Origin: Saxidomus purpurata
Taxonomy: Eukaryota > Mollusca > Bivalvia > Venerida > Veneridae
Length of the DNA: 64,000 bases
Assembly (NCBI GenBank): GCA_022818135.1
Contig: JAFMSR010000017.1
Location: forward strand, 13,711,958-13,775,957
Direction of reading: 5' to 3'
Positions 34,359 through 46,356 of this stretch are shown here, piece after piece. The position numbers were made by a program, and so were the translations under genes. Under the pieces are notes generated by a model. It was not told the DNA's origin and ran no database searches. It saw only the letters and a program-made list of their open reading frames with translations. Position 1 is the first letter of the stretch. Every line of letters starts with the position of its first letter.

Positions 34359-37300
34359 TGTTTACAACTAGTCCACCGTGCCCTGATGGTTGGCTAAAGT
34401 ACTCCTCCAGTTGCTATTTGTTTAGCTACGATGTCGAAAACTGGGCAGAAGCAGAGGTAAGATATTCAGTTCAAGTCCCGGGATCACATTGATTTTACTG
34501 ATTTGAAAAACATAATTTACTTATAATTGATCCATGTTCTATTCACTCTTAAATAAAGAAAAAGTGTTAACCGTTGTTTTCCAGCTATTTTGTCACGATG
34601 AAGAGTTGAACGACAGTCTTTGCGATATCATTGAAAAAATACTTCGCTATATAGTTCTAACAGTCTTGGGCATCAATTTAAAAAGCAAAGTTAAGAATGA
34701 TTTGGTACAAATAAAGATCATATCCGCAGGTAAGACATCTTCCGTGGTAAAATAAGAGCTACTCATGATTGTGATACTGGGACTTTAATTGTAGCCAGCA
34801 AAATTAACCAGAGAGCATCTTTATCAAGATCACTCTTTTCTTCGAACAATCTTTATTTTCAAACATGTTTATGATGGTGTAGCATCTCAATGATCTGTGT
34901 ATTCTAAAACAGTTAAATAAAAGTGGCACAGGACTCAAATTCAACATTTGATCAACCAGATGCAATTATATGTGCAACAGTTACTTTAGTATAAGAGGAG
35001 ATAGTGCACTAAGACGTGTGCTTTACATTTAAAACAGGTTTTTAACATTAAATGAAAACGAAAATAACTTCATGAAGTGATAGTATTTTCTGCACTTTAT
35101 TTTCAGTGCATTTTACTAATTCAGTACAACAGTTTTGTAACAATATTGACAGTAATGTGTGTTTTCTAGGCAAAAAAGCATTCCTTGTAAATGTCGGGTG
35201 ATAGTATTTAAAAAAACACATTCTTTCAAGTAAATATGTATTACAGTTCTATCGTAGATACTGATTAAATTTTAAGTAATCAGACACCACACACCTGTCG
35301 CATATAATTATGTAATGTGTTAGGGGAAAGTTAAAACTTGGATTTTGAGAAAGATTTTCTTTTTAAGACCATGTGCAGACTTCTTGGCGGCCACCTTGCA
35401 GAAATCCAAACCGCAGCCGAAAACAATTTCCTGAAAAAGCAAGCTGCTACTTTATCACGCACATGTATGTATATAAGCACAGTCAAACCGGTTTAGAAAT
35501 ACCAGTTTGGGACTTTCCTAACAACACAGACAATCCCACTGAAAGAAACAGTTCGAAGATGAGTAATATCTACTGTATACTTGCCTTTGAAATCCACAAT
35601 TATATTGCATGTTCGCAGAAATGCATTCAGTTACCGACATAAAACCTTCCTGTCATAAAACTGTTCAATTTTCTGCTTCAGACTGCGTACATTTTACATG
35701 AATAAGCATACCGACAGTGCTTAGTCTTTATCAACGATTCGAAAAATGTACTACATTGGTAAACATTCGAGCACTGTACAGAACGGTGTACACGCGCTCA
35801 CATGTACTGCTGCTTATTGTTATGTGTAGTAGCGTACTTCGTGTTTGTCTGCTTTGGTGTTTATTTGTTTTTTTGTTCGTGTTTTTTCTGACAAAAGTTT
35901 ACCTAAAGGAAAAAAAATTGGACTATCGTGACGTTTCTTTGATACGTACTTTGTGCCAAACGTAATCTGGATTTAATATAGTTGTCACTGTTAAGATCTA
36001 AAGTTACTCGTATTTGGTCAATGTTTACTCTCCATTTGACATTTACACTCGCAGCAGATCTGCAAAAAGTATGGCTAATCATAAAGGATAACAAAAATTT
36101 AAATGATTACTGTAAAATTTTAGTGATTGTTCAAAGTCAAGAAAAAAAAGATGAATGAAATAACTTAAAAGTAATCGTGAGTTGACTTGAATATACAGAG
36201 TCGTATCACGGAAGTATACACTACTGTATTCAAAAGTATCAAAACTGTATTTGTCAGATTAGCGTGACAAAATTTAAGACATTATAGCTAGGGCCTACTG
36301 TTGCGGACCACATTTTGTAAAATAATTTACATTATTTATGTCATGATTAGATGCAGATACATTATCCAAATTTGATTTGTTAGACTGCGTTTAGACTGCT
36401 GTAACAGATTTTAATTTTGCTGTTAGAAGCTGAGAATATTTGACAATATGCTTACAACCTGTTTTTCTAAAAGTAAGTGCACTATTCGAAAGATATGTGC
36501 ATACGCTGGGCGCAAGATAAGATATTCATCTCAGTCGTACATGTAAAAAAGTTCATGGTTCTTATTCTAAAGACCTAAATACAAGCCTTTATGCGTACAT
36601 CAGCCCAAGCTGTCACCGTTAGAACAAGACGAAACAGATACCAACAGTATGACATTCTGACACATTTCTGTCAGTACAGTTTCTGAAATCACCTTAAGTA
36701 TGTATTAACCAATTCCGGTTTGACATTAACATCAGCACAGGTAAATTTCTATCCGAAGTATTTTGATAATTTACTTTTTATGAGTTAGCATACTCATTCA
36801 GTGTTTGTGTACCGTCTGTGCCTATGGGTTGCACGGCTTATTGAACTGAAGTTTTAAAATTACGATTAACACCTGTTTCTTCAAACTGAACTACCTCTTT
36901 AGTACTACATTTTGAGCGCTGTATTATGGCAAGTTCATTTACAAATTTAAATATATGGCTTGACTTTATCTCCATCTTGACGTAACTTTTTCCTTCTGGG
37001 ATATTACTTTTATAAAAAGAACACCTCAGAAAGCCACTTCAACACCACACATGCATGGGATATGGACTGGCCACCCAATCTAACACTGGTCCTGTGTTGT
37101 ACGGGACATATACAAAGTTCTGTCCCATACAACGGGACCAGTATTAGATTGAGTGGCGAGTCTATGCTAAACACCGACACCATTCTTGTTATAGATAATT
37201 CATATTTCATTGGTGCGACCGACATCAATAAGCTTGGGCAATGGACATGGATGACGTCACGTGATCCTGTTTTGTTTACTGACTGGACACCTAATGAGCC

Positions 37301-37454
37301 AACGAATACCAATGGTGGATACTATGAGCAATGTGTAGAACTGAAGAAAGAGGGATGGAATGATTACATGTGTTCGTATGAGCTTAACTATATATGCGAG
37401 AAAAGGTATTTTATCACTACATTCCTATGCAAAGTGATTGTCCTTGTTCAATAA
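34359..37454 (+). CDS. C-type lectin domain protein (three exons; 5' end not found)
   Basis: Exon a is 34359-34456: acceptor CCTTCAG, donor GAG|GTAAGA; it encodes CPDGWLKYSSSCYLFSYDVE and NWAEAE. Exon b is 35368-35464: acceptor TTTAAG, donor ACAT|GTATGT; it encodes CRLLGGHLAEIQTAAENNFL. Exon c starts at 37195 (acceptor GTTATAG) and encodes YFIGATDINKLGQWTWM, FTDWTPNEPTN, CVELKKEGWNDYMC and YICEKR. Phases agree (0, then 1). This is a complete carbohydrate-recognition fold: six Cys, the WND calcium motif, and EPT where mannose binders have EPN. Exon c may stop at 37405 (donor AAAAG|GTATTT) with a further exon, or read on to the stop at 37452-37454. The signal peptide exon is missing, probably upstream or in the N gap. 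Such proteins are usually secreted recognition molecules; the ligand is unknown. Confidence 0.85.
34585..34729 (+). other. Exon-like segment inside the first lectin intron
   Basis: A good acceptor (TTGTTTTCCAG) and donor (CCGCAG|GTAAGA) bracket 145 bases that are open in one frame (LFCHDEELNDSLCDIIEKIL...). It starts in phase 0, like the lectin intron, but its length is not a multiple of three, so including it would shift the lectin frame. It may be an alternative or poison exon, or chance. Confidence 0.3.
37070..37157. repeat. 88 bp hairpin directly upstream of a lectin acceptor site
   Basis: GCCACCCAATCTAACACTGG at 37070 pairs with CCAGTATTAGATTGAGTGGC ending at 37157. The arms continue inward through GTACGGGAC/GTCCCATAC. 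It ends 37 bases before the first base of exon c. Confidence 0.85.
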
Positions 37455-37679
37455 TCTTGCGCTTACTTTTACGTTATCATTTCAGTTTTAAGTTTATTGT
37501 TTTTAGCGGTTTCAATTGCTATAGCTTGTCCACAACGACAGCATATTTAAGGCAGGTGTGCTGAATTACTTAAGAAACATGTAAATCGGCTTCGCAACAT
37601 CCGCCCAGTGATACAGACGTTTATACACTGTGGGCTTAACTGGCGCACACTGGTAGAATGAGCTATTGTTTACAATCAT

Positions 37680-37955
37680 TTCCTTCAGACAAAATATATC
37701 CAAAGAACATTTGGCCAATGTTGATGAATTGACGGGGTGTTCATTCCATGAAGCTCTGCCAAATGTGTTCAAAGAGGTCCATTCCAACTCGGGTTGTCAT
37801 TGCAACAAATAGAATAACAGCTTTAAAAACATCTCCGAGACGCAGATCCAGGGCTGAGATTTGTGGTGTGTGGCACTGTGTAGTGGATCTTATCAAATTT
37901 ATTCAAATCATGTTCCCATGGCTAAATTTTGTCCCATATATGTTTAAAATAAAAA
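37680..37955. repeat. Dispersed repeat, same family as 61195-61940
   Basis: TTCATTCCATGAAGCTCTGC, GTTGTCATTGCAACAAATAG and a TAGTGGATCTTATCAAATTT segment parallel the SNRNP25 intron repeats in the same order. Confidence 0.65.
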
Positions 37956-38124
37956 AATTATAAGGTAAAATTTAAAATACTTACCACAACCGCAAAACTC
38001 AGCGCTTAGGTGTTTGGTGTCTAACATTTTGCAGTAGTCATCCATCAAGTTTGTTTACAACATGCCCCTCAGACAATACTGGTCCTTCACCAGGGATTAC
38101 TTTATACTACATTAAAACAAGTTA

Positions 38125-38318
38125 TAAAAACTTAGATTAACCGCTCTCGGGACTCATTCCGGATGGAATCAATTTCGAAGATAGAGAGGCAATGTGGAAT
38201 TATCTGTGTCTTGCCTAAGGACACTATCGACATGGCTATGGTGGGTATCGAACCCGGACTCTTCATGAGGCAAACGCGCTACCACTGCGCCATGACCTTT
38301 TCAGTTTATTCGACTTAT
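38125..38318 (-). mobile_element. tRNA-derived SINE of a second family
   Basis: On the minus strand the head reads ATGGCGCAGTGGTAGCGCG (box A), a CTCATGA anticodon-like loop, then GGGTTCGATACCC (perfect box B), followed by a body with GTGTCCTTAGGCAAGACAC. It is unlike the six-copy SINE family. No TSD could be fixed. Confidence 0.6.
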
Positions 38319-38787
38319 GGGCGAAAGTGTTCTCTAGTTTTAAAAAGACTTAGATTATGAAATACGTTGAAATAAACAAATCTACATGTATATAGTTAGT
38401 GTGAAGCATCGCCTAATAGTCCTTTAAGCAAGATTGTTCAAAATATGTCCTTACAGCCACGAAAACAGGACTATGAGTACCGTATTGCAGACAAATTTCA
38501 GTACTTAACGCGGATGGTCTATCATTGACTAAGACCCTTTTACTTTCTTGCATGTTTGTGAAGCTTGGGTGTTTCAATGTCATTTCTTTTCAACTGTTTC
38601 ATTGATTTCATTGATGACATCGAATTCATTATATGTTTACCCCCATTGTAACGACACACTTTTACATAAACTTGAAATTTTAACAATCGCTACATACTTT
38701 TGTCATCTGTTATCCTGTTTTTGACCTTGTATGGTATCAAATGGTACCTAAGGGAGCCATACAGGGCAATCTTGGCCCTCTTTATAC

Positions 38788-38970
38788 CAATTCATTTCAA
38801 CTCGATCGTGAATAAAGCTTGCAGCTTATCGTGTCATTCTTGAGTCCGTTTCCTTAAAAAAACAGTACTGGCGTCATATGAGGAGGTACGGTCATGATCC
38901 AGTGGGGCTCGATCCCGCAACCTCCAGGATGAGCTGCAGACACATTAACCTCTACACTACCGCTACCCCT
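38788..38970 (-). mobile_element. tRNA-derived SINE, minus orientation
   Basis: Reverse complement of the family at 3471-3671: CTACACTACCGCT head, CGAGCCCCACTGG near the box B, CCTCATATGACGCC and a TTGCAGCTTATCGTG segment. Confidence 0.85.
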
Positions 38971-39899
38971 TGCATTATCGACATGTAAATCATCAATCTA
39001 AAAAGTACATATCTGTTTGGTGTTTGAATTCAGACACCTTTCTTCTGATACATTGTATAAATTATGCATATCATCACAGGATTTTGGTTTGTTTCGAAAT
39101 AGTTCAATGCAGTATTAGTTTTTGAAACATGAAATTTATCTGTTTCACCATTTTTCTTTTGTCATATACGACTATATACTTCAGAGCCTTTGGTTCGTCG
39201 TCTGGGCAATTCATCGGATAGGATGTGCAGCCGCAACTCAGTATATAGAAAAACTGTCGTCGGTTTTATGTAATAGGTCTGTCAGATAAAAATACAATAT
39301 GCCAATTGTATAAGTTTGTTTCTTATATTTAAGCATTCTATACTATTTTCGTATCCAAAAACCCAGCAAAATGGATTGGTCGTTTAGAAACTCTCTTTTT
39401 TTTCTTCATCACGTCTCCGGCACTTGTAATATGTAGACATAAAACGTATGTATTAATATACATGTATACATATTAATATTAGGTGGTATATGCATTTAGT
39501 ATTATCCGGAAAATCGTTCTGGCATATTGGATCGGCATGTCCGGTGAGTTAACCCATGCACCCCCCTCCCCCCATCCCCACGACCCTTAAATACTTTATA
39601 AAGCGCCGTAGTTTTAAGTGCAAGACGATATGCAGGATAAAGTTTCAGAAGTATCAGTCAAATCGTGTAACCGAGGGAAGTTCGCAGATTGCACCTCGTT
39701 CAAAATAGTTACCCTCGGGGTCGTTTGAATGCGTGCTTATGGCTAACCAATGAGCATCTGCAGTATACGCTGATATAAGCCTTCTGTTTTATACACCCAC
39801 AACTGCATCTGTGACTCAAACTTTACACTTGTCCCGCCACTGTCGCCACTTCTTGGTAATTTGTCCGGCGGTTGGATTATAAGAATATTTCACTGCTTA

Positions 39900-40110
39900 G
39901 TTTATATTAATTTACTTTAGATCGACTGTGAAGAAAGGTTGAAGCTTATCGAGTCACTCTCGAGTCCGCTTTCGTGTCATTCTTGAGTCCGTTTCCTTAA
40001 AAAACCAGTACTGGTGTCATATGAGGAAGTACGGTCGTGACCCAAGTGGTGCTCGAACCCGCAACCTCCGGGATGAGCGGTCGACTCCTTAACCTTTACA
40101 TCACCGCTCA
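39900..40110 (-). mobile_element. tRNA-derived SINE, minus, with small internal duplication
   Basis: Matches the same family. The segment CTCGAGTCCGCTTTC is followed by a second GTGTCATTCTTGAGTCCGTT version, so about 28 bases are duplicated within the body. Confidence 0.85.
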
Positions 40111-40111
40111 C

Positions 40112-40172
40112 TGTAAGATGAGATTTTCCAACACTGGTAAAAACTGCAGATATCCCGATCTGGTATGCAAGA
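40112..40172. repeat. Inverted relative of the repeat at 27895-27955
   Basis: GTAAGATGAGATTTTCCAAC, GGTAAAAACTGCAGATATCC and GATCTGGTATGCAAG match the reverse complement of 27895-27955. Confidence 0.65.
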
Positions 40173-40260
40173 AAACGGAACCCCGCGAGTGACAATGCAT
40201 GATGTGAACAGCATGTATAGTGTCTCATTAGTGAGATTCGGGGTCCTCCCCCGAAAACTT

Positions 40261-41374
40261 TAGATATTGTTTATACTTTTAGATGCGTTTTTATTGCATC
40301 CCGGGTGTCCTTTTAGATCGTAATTTCCGATTATTGTTTTTGAAGATTTTATATGAAAAGGCATGATATAGTTTGGTTATTTTTTCAGATTTATAAAGAG
40401 GATTCATGATTTTTAAAAGCACGCACTAGCATCTTTTCAGTCCGAAAATCCATTAAGAATGTAGATTTAAGCTTTTTCAAGATATATGCAACTATGACCA
40501 AACACAATGTCATTAGCAACAGCATAGTGCATAGCAAAAACGATCTACACTTTAGTGAAAACTTCTTTTCAATTGGGGTGTGAGGTATATCTATTTTCAA
40601 ATTGACACAATAACATGCACAGAAAGTTTAGTATGAAGAAATGACATCAAAATATTTCCATTTTATACTGAATTTGTCTATACGTCTGTTGATTAAAATT
40701 AGAGAGATGTAGAGCATTTAATACTCAATTTGTCTGTCGACATGTGTTTTTGATTTAAAGTAGAGTAGTAGAGTAGAGTAATGTGAGTAGACTTTATTTA
40801 AATAGTCTACAAATTTGGTTTCCCAATCTTCCATGATGTGGGCCTCAGGGACATTTGATAGATATAGATATATAAACTCAATTATTGCATTTAAAGAAAT
40901 TTACTTTTAGTCAGTAACTTTCACTTACGCTAAGGAAATTGTCATTGTTTCACACACTTTAAATTATCTGTTTGCCCCAAAAGCAAAGAAGTTGTTCTTT
41001 ACTAGAAGAGATCAGCCTGCTACTGTATCTTTGAGAAAATAATGATTAACTGGTTTGTAAATGTGCTTATTGGGTCCACCATCCTCTTAAGAGGCTATCA
41101 TCGGTACGACCCGAATGATTAACTAGATATTGACATGACGCCGACTGTCAATCAAATTGTTCCACTGACCAATCAAAGATCACTATTTTTACACACCTCC
41201 ACGTGTTCTGTTTTCGAGAGTTTACCTCCGACATGTGGTAAAAGAGCTTGAGTATGTAGGGTCATTGTCTTCGTTGATAGATGAATGTAAAAATTATATA
41301 AAAATGATAAAAAAGTAAGTTTAATTACTACGAAGGGCTTTTTTATCAAGTTAACACCAAGAACTGAAAGAAAT
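40261..41374. other. Intergenic, nothing recognised
   Basis: AT-rich, no gene supported; a short GTAGAGTAGTAGAGTAGAGT run near 40760. Confidence 0.35.
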
Positions 41375-41378
41375 TTAA

Positions 41379-41801
41379 AGTGACATTATGCGCATCTTAC
41401 TGCACATAGTGTATTTTTTGAGATAGTTTTATAAAAGCAATTTTTGGTTGCTGTGCATTTAAATGCGTTAAATTAATGATTATGCCGCATTAGTATTTGA
41501 AGTTGGTGCTTTAGATATAAAAAAATCGGACTGATAAAATGATAGTTGATTGTGTCGTTTTTTATGTTGGTAGAGATTTTGACAGTGGAAGGGAAGCAAC
41601 TCCTGCATGCAGTTGCTCTTTTCTTAAAATTGACTCTCCCAGTCAAATAAGAAAATCAATATTTGGAAAGTTATTTTTTCATACTGGTAGCGGGAAGAGT
41701 TTGGTGTGTATTGGGTTAAAAGCTATTATTTCCTCTACACTTTTGTATACACACCATTTTCAGCTGGATTTTTACTTGAAAAAAATGCGCATAATGTCAC
41801 T
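41379..41801. mobile_element. 423 bp MITE, TTAA target, AGTGACATTATGCGCA termini
   Basis: AGTGACATTATGCGCA at 41379 and its complement ending at 41801 form the TIRs. TTAA flanks both sides (41375-41378, 41802-41805). TTAA targets are typical of piggyBac and Kolobok elements. An 88-codon frame inside has no domain and ends in the right TIR. Confidence 0.82.
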
Positions 41802-42009
41802 TTAAATGATACTTTGCTTACAGAAACAGTTAAACCGGCACTAAATCGTGACCACGGACCTGTATGTATATATAAGGTCTGTGTCGTGACCCATGTTAAA
41901 TGTGTCGGTTACTTTTGTCATTTTCTAGATTAATTAAAATCTTTTTCAAACGCTTTAGTTTTTCACGGTAACTTTCAACAGAAAGAATGGATAATTTAGT
42001 TATAATCAT

Positions 42010-42049
42010 CAAGGTCTTTCAAATAGTAAATACTATTTGAAAGACCTTG
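42010..42049. mobile_element. 40 bp palindromic mini-element with 7 bp TSD
   Basis: CAAGGTCTTTCAAATAGTA is followed by AA and then its exact complement. TAATCAT stands immediately on both sides. A second copy lies at 56910-56949. Confidence 0.75.
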
Positions 42050-43760
42050 TAATCATATACTTCGTCTATGGAGTCTAAAAGTATGTTATATGTCGGTGAG
42101 TATCATACGAAACCTTAATTTTAGGAATAATATTAGATTTAATAATTATAGCATTAATCTAATATTAGAAATAGATAGGCAGAAGACAATTGTTGAGAAG
42201 TTTAACAAATATTTGTAATCTGCACTAACTGTACGCATTACATATTATTTATGTTCTGACACAAATATTTTGTAAATTTCGACTTCAAACATACGTGCTG
42301 CGCTTATTTCTTGCATAACCGATGGCTGTTTTCTATAAACAGACACGTGTCAAGAAAGATAATACATAATATACAGTGTGACATCTTGCCTTTGTTTCGG
42401 TAAGTCACCGGGAAATATATGTTTGATATACATCTCAATGCCGCCCTGCTTGACTGGTCAGATTTCATGGTACAATAAACATGTATGATCCATCTAATTA
42501 AATATATTGTTAACTAGTAAAACTTGAATGTTTCGTTTGTATTTAATAGATAATAATTGTTTGTCCTCTGACATCGCTATCACCCTTTAAAAGCCGCTTT
42601 GCCAATAAACTTTGAAACTATTTTGATACATCTTGAGAACAAAATACCAGGATACAAATAAATACTGACCACGGCATACAAAAAGTACTTTATATGAACG
42701 AGCATATTGTCTATGGTCACCGTGGTGAAAAAACCCTTTGAAAATGCATCGTGAATACATTTACATTACTATATATAAAATGTTGTTTTTTTAAATATAT
42801 ATCTCGATTATTTTCCGTTTCGAGATCCTTTCGGCATTTTGTGCACTCATTTCCCCCGTCTTGAAGGGTAAGTTTAAAATGTATGCACATAATTTAATGC
42901 GTGATATGTATCTTGTTCTTTTTTTAAAAGGAAACATAAAATTTCGAAAACAGAAAAAATCCCTTTTAATTGTGTTTACACCCTGTCAAAATGTGCAAGT
43001 TCAGCATGTAGATGAGTCAATAATATATATTTTTGCAACAAAACACCGTCCTGGGGGATATTTTTTTAATTTGCTTAATCACAAGAAATATTTCATATTT
43101 TCTGGTTAGACTATCTGTAGCTATGCGTGTTTGATGAAAAAAAATTGATCACAAGAGGCCAAAACGGTTTTAAAAATAGTTTTAAGTGTCTAAATTTCCT
43201 TGATGTTACTGTCCCTCAGAAAAAACATGTAAATTTCTCTCTATATCTCAAAAACAGGGCAAATTATCTAATATTTGTTATCACTTGATTTAAATTTAGT
43301 CTTATTTGTCGTGATATCAAATGCCAAATTAGTAAGTATATGCCTTTTTTTAAAGTCATTATGTTTTTGTGTGATATTCAGCAACTTTTGTTGTATTATT
43401 TAGTAGACTACTGTGCAACAATGATGCAGATGGAAATGTCAAGACACTCTAGTACTTTGAAAGCATCAGACACACAATTTAACATTTCCTTTTTTCCAAG
43501 TATTCAGGTCCAATGTGTACAAAACCATAAAATGCAAAATAGTAATGTTTTCAAACAAAAAAAGGCAATTTTGCAAAACTTCTGAGACAAATTTATGTGT
43601 CAAATGGCTCTAATCATATACTAACCTTGTTTTTAAAATATAGTTTGTAATTAACTATCTGTTACATCAAGGAAATGAAAAATACTCGGTAACCGTTCAA
43701 ACTATTTATTGCCCAAAATAATGTGAATTAAGGGTCATCTAACTACATTTCACTCAGAAG

Positions 43761-43870
43761 AGACCTTTATCTAGCTTATGATATAAACTATTGGTCTGTT
43801 AAAGGGGCAAAAATTAGACCTTTATCTAGCTTATGTTATAAACTATTGGTCTGTTAAAGGGGCAAAAATT
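43761..43870. repeat. 55 bp tandem duplication
   Basis: AGACCTTTATCTAGCTTATG starts at 43761 and again at 43816; the two units differ by one base. Confidence 0.95.
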
Positions 43871-45299
43871 TTCAAAACCAACTTTTGTTGTATTGTTGCA
43901 AAAAATGTATTGACTCAGATACTGCTACTGCCTGAACACTAAAGCGTGTCTGATAGGTTTTGTTATCTATCGATCACGTGGTCGGTAAGCGGAGCGATCC
44001 ATACTTTCGCCTCATGTCAATTGAACTGTTAATTTACATTAGCAAGTCAATAGTTTGCATCAACTCACTTAAAAAAAGAAATTACACCTACGACTGATAA
44101 GTACGTTCTGCCAAAAGAGTGGTTCGGCCTTGACCTATGGCACAACATTGATTTTTGGACTGCATACTTATTCATTGTCATTAGTTTACATCTGTCACTA
44201 TACCACAAGCCTCATTTACCTATTGCTTGATAACCAGTTGTTAAAATCAAATAAAATTCAGAATTATACTAAAAATATTTTATTTAATAAAAATGATCAA
44301 TTTTGATTAACAGAAATCCAGAACACTATAAGAACTATGAAACTACACTAAAATAAACATGACCTACATTTCAGAGAACTACAACTACACAATAAATAAA
44401 TGAACAGATATAACTAAACACTTAACATGAAACTGAGGTTTGAAGTATACATAGCACCATCAAGTTCAGTTATGGCATCTTGGTGCTTGAGTACTTTGTT
44501 CCATGGCATTTGTTGATTGTGTGTACATGTATCAAGATAATTTTTCATATAAGACTTTGTGTTTCCTGAACAAGTAGCTATTTAAGAATAGTTTTCTACA
44601 AGAATTTCTTAAACTTGAAATTTCAGTTCTGCCTCCCCTGCCCCTCCCATCAACTCCCCCCCTCCCCCCAGCACAGGAAAAATATACATATAAACACAAG
44701 AAATGTTCAACTATTATAAATTGTTCAATCTACAAGCTTGAAAAGAAAATGTCTAGCTGCCACTGACAAATGTGTATCTGTAATAAATCTGGCCTGTGTC
44801 ATTGACAAATATAAGGCAAGTGAGGCATGTCTTCCATTCAGATCACATCAAAAATAAAAATTTTAACCACAGTTCGTTTTCCTTTGTAACAAACTAACAT
44901 TTACCAAATTTCATTTGAGTTGTTCAGTGACAGACTACAGTGCTGAAATCTAAATTTATTCTGATATAGGTAAGGTATCAATGTCCATTAGATAATTTTA
45001 AAGTTTTTCAAATCATTGCACTTTCAAGTTTTTCTTACGAGGTAGAATTAATACACACAATATACATGTACCATTAAATGATCTCAATCTTTGCCACTCT
45101 TTTTTTTTAAAGTGATAGCAGTGTTTTCTCTGCTTTGCATATCCAAATATTGGTACAAAAAATGTAAACTAGGTGATGTGTCAGTTTTTATTGCTGACCT
45201 CTATGCATCTTCATTTTAATAAGTACAAAATCTTATGCATCTTCATTTTAAGAAGTACAAATCTAAGCAGAAGAATGAAAGAATAAAACTGGTTTTCAC
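43871..45299. other. Intergenic, nothing recognised
   Basis: AT-rich with a pyrimidine-rich patch at 44640-44672. It lies downstream of the DUF1295 gene and may contain part of a long 3' UTR, but no end can be fixed. Confidence 0.3.
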
Positions 45300-45301
45300 T
45301 A

Positions 45302-46354
45302 CAGTAAACTCCGCATATAACAAACTCCTCGGGACCTATCAAATTTGTTCCTTATATCCGGAGTTCCTTCTATCCGTATATCAAACAAGTTCCTTATATA
45401 CGATGTATATTTATCGAACTAATATCGATATATATCCAAGAAGTATTTTTATAGTCAAATGTAATAAAATCCAAACCATCGACTTATACTATCTTTTTAT
45501 TTTCCTACCTCCTTTTGCAAAGTTATAAAGATCTATAACTGTTATCCAAACCTATGTAAAATAATTGCAAGGATTAATAAAACATAAAAAAAGATGATTC
45601 ATGTTTTAATTGGCAATACTTAAACAAATACAATTGAAGAAAGCTGATTTTCGCTCACTTGCCATAACTTGAAATATTTAACAAGGTATTTTTCCCAATA
45701 TGGGATTTCATCTCGTCTGCATGCTTTAAAAAAAACCGCTCACAATTATTTACGTAAAATATTATCACTTGAATATCTTACTTAGCAATTATGTTTGTAT
45801 TCTCATTTAACAAGTTTACCAAAAGGTTACACATGTGTAATGATTTACCTTTATGAATAATAGCTACAAGTGTATGAAAAATACAATGCACCAGAAAAAT
45901 GCAAAATCAACAGATATTTTTAACTCTTCGGAACATAGTAGTCTCGCGTGTATCGGTGCTATACGCCGGGCACGTAGAAAAGAACCAAGGGGTCTATTCG
46001 TAAAAGAGCTAGGGTCTGGTACCCGGATTCCCTTGTATCTGCTTCTGTCTCTAAAATAAAGGACCACAATGGAAATAAGAGCTTGCTCTTTCTTGTGTTA
46101 TCCTTGGTACTGAAATAAACACATACAATATATACATATTTGCAGTTCGATATATACGATTACTTTACTGTACATTTTTCATTGTTGGGCCAGAAAATAG
46201 TGTTCCTTATATCCGAAGTTTCCTTATAACCGGAGTACAATATAACCGTATATTTTTACATTAAACAAAGAAGGGAAAAAATCAAGCCAAAAAAAACTGT
46301 TCGTTATATCCTAAGTTACGTTATATCCGGAGTCGATATATACGGAGTTTACTG
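45302..46354. mobile_element. 1.05 kb non-autonomous pogo/Tigger-like element
   Basis: Left end CAGTAAACTCCGCATATAAC; right end, reversed, CAGTAAACTCCGTATATATC. TA flanks both sides (45300-45301, 46355-46356). Subterminal copies of TTCCTTATATCCGGAGTT occur at each end. No transposase frame. The middle carries a non-related block (45930-46130) that looks like a nested insertion. Confidence 0.85.
45930..46130. repeat. Nested insert in the pogo-like element
   Basis: A less AT-rich block (TCTCGCGTGTATCGGTGCTA ... GGTCTGGTACCCGGATTCCC ... AATAAGAGCTTGCTCTTTCT) differs sharply from the surrounding element. It is probably a SINE-like insertion; box A/B are not clear. Confidence 0.45.
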
Positions 46355-46356
46355 TA

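Noticed and set aside
35717..35965. 82-codon hydrophobic frame in a lectin intron
   Set aside because: No splice sites or homologue recognised; the hydrophobicity comes from a T-rich stretch.
41539..41933. Two overlapping frames of 75-88 codons
   Set aside because: They start inside the TTAA MITE, and one ends in its right TIR; no family resemblance.
45853..46067. Frames of 67-68 codons on both strands
   Set aside because: They coincide with the nested repeat in the pogo-like element.
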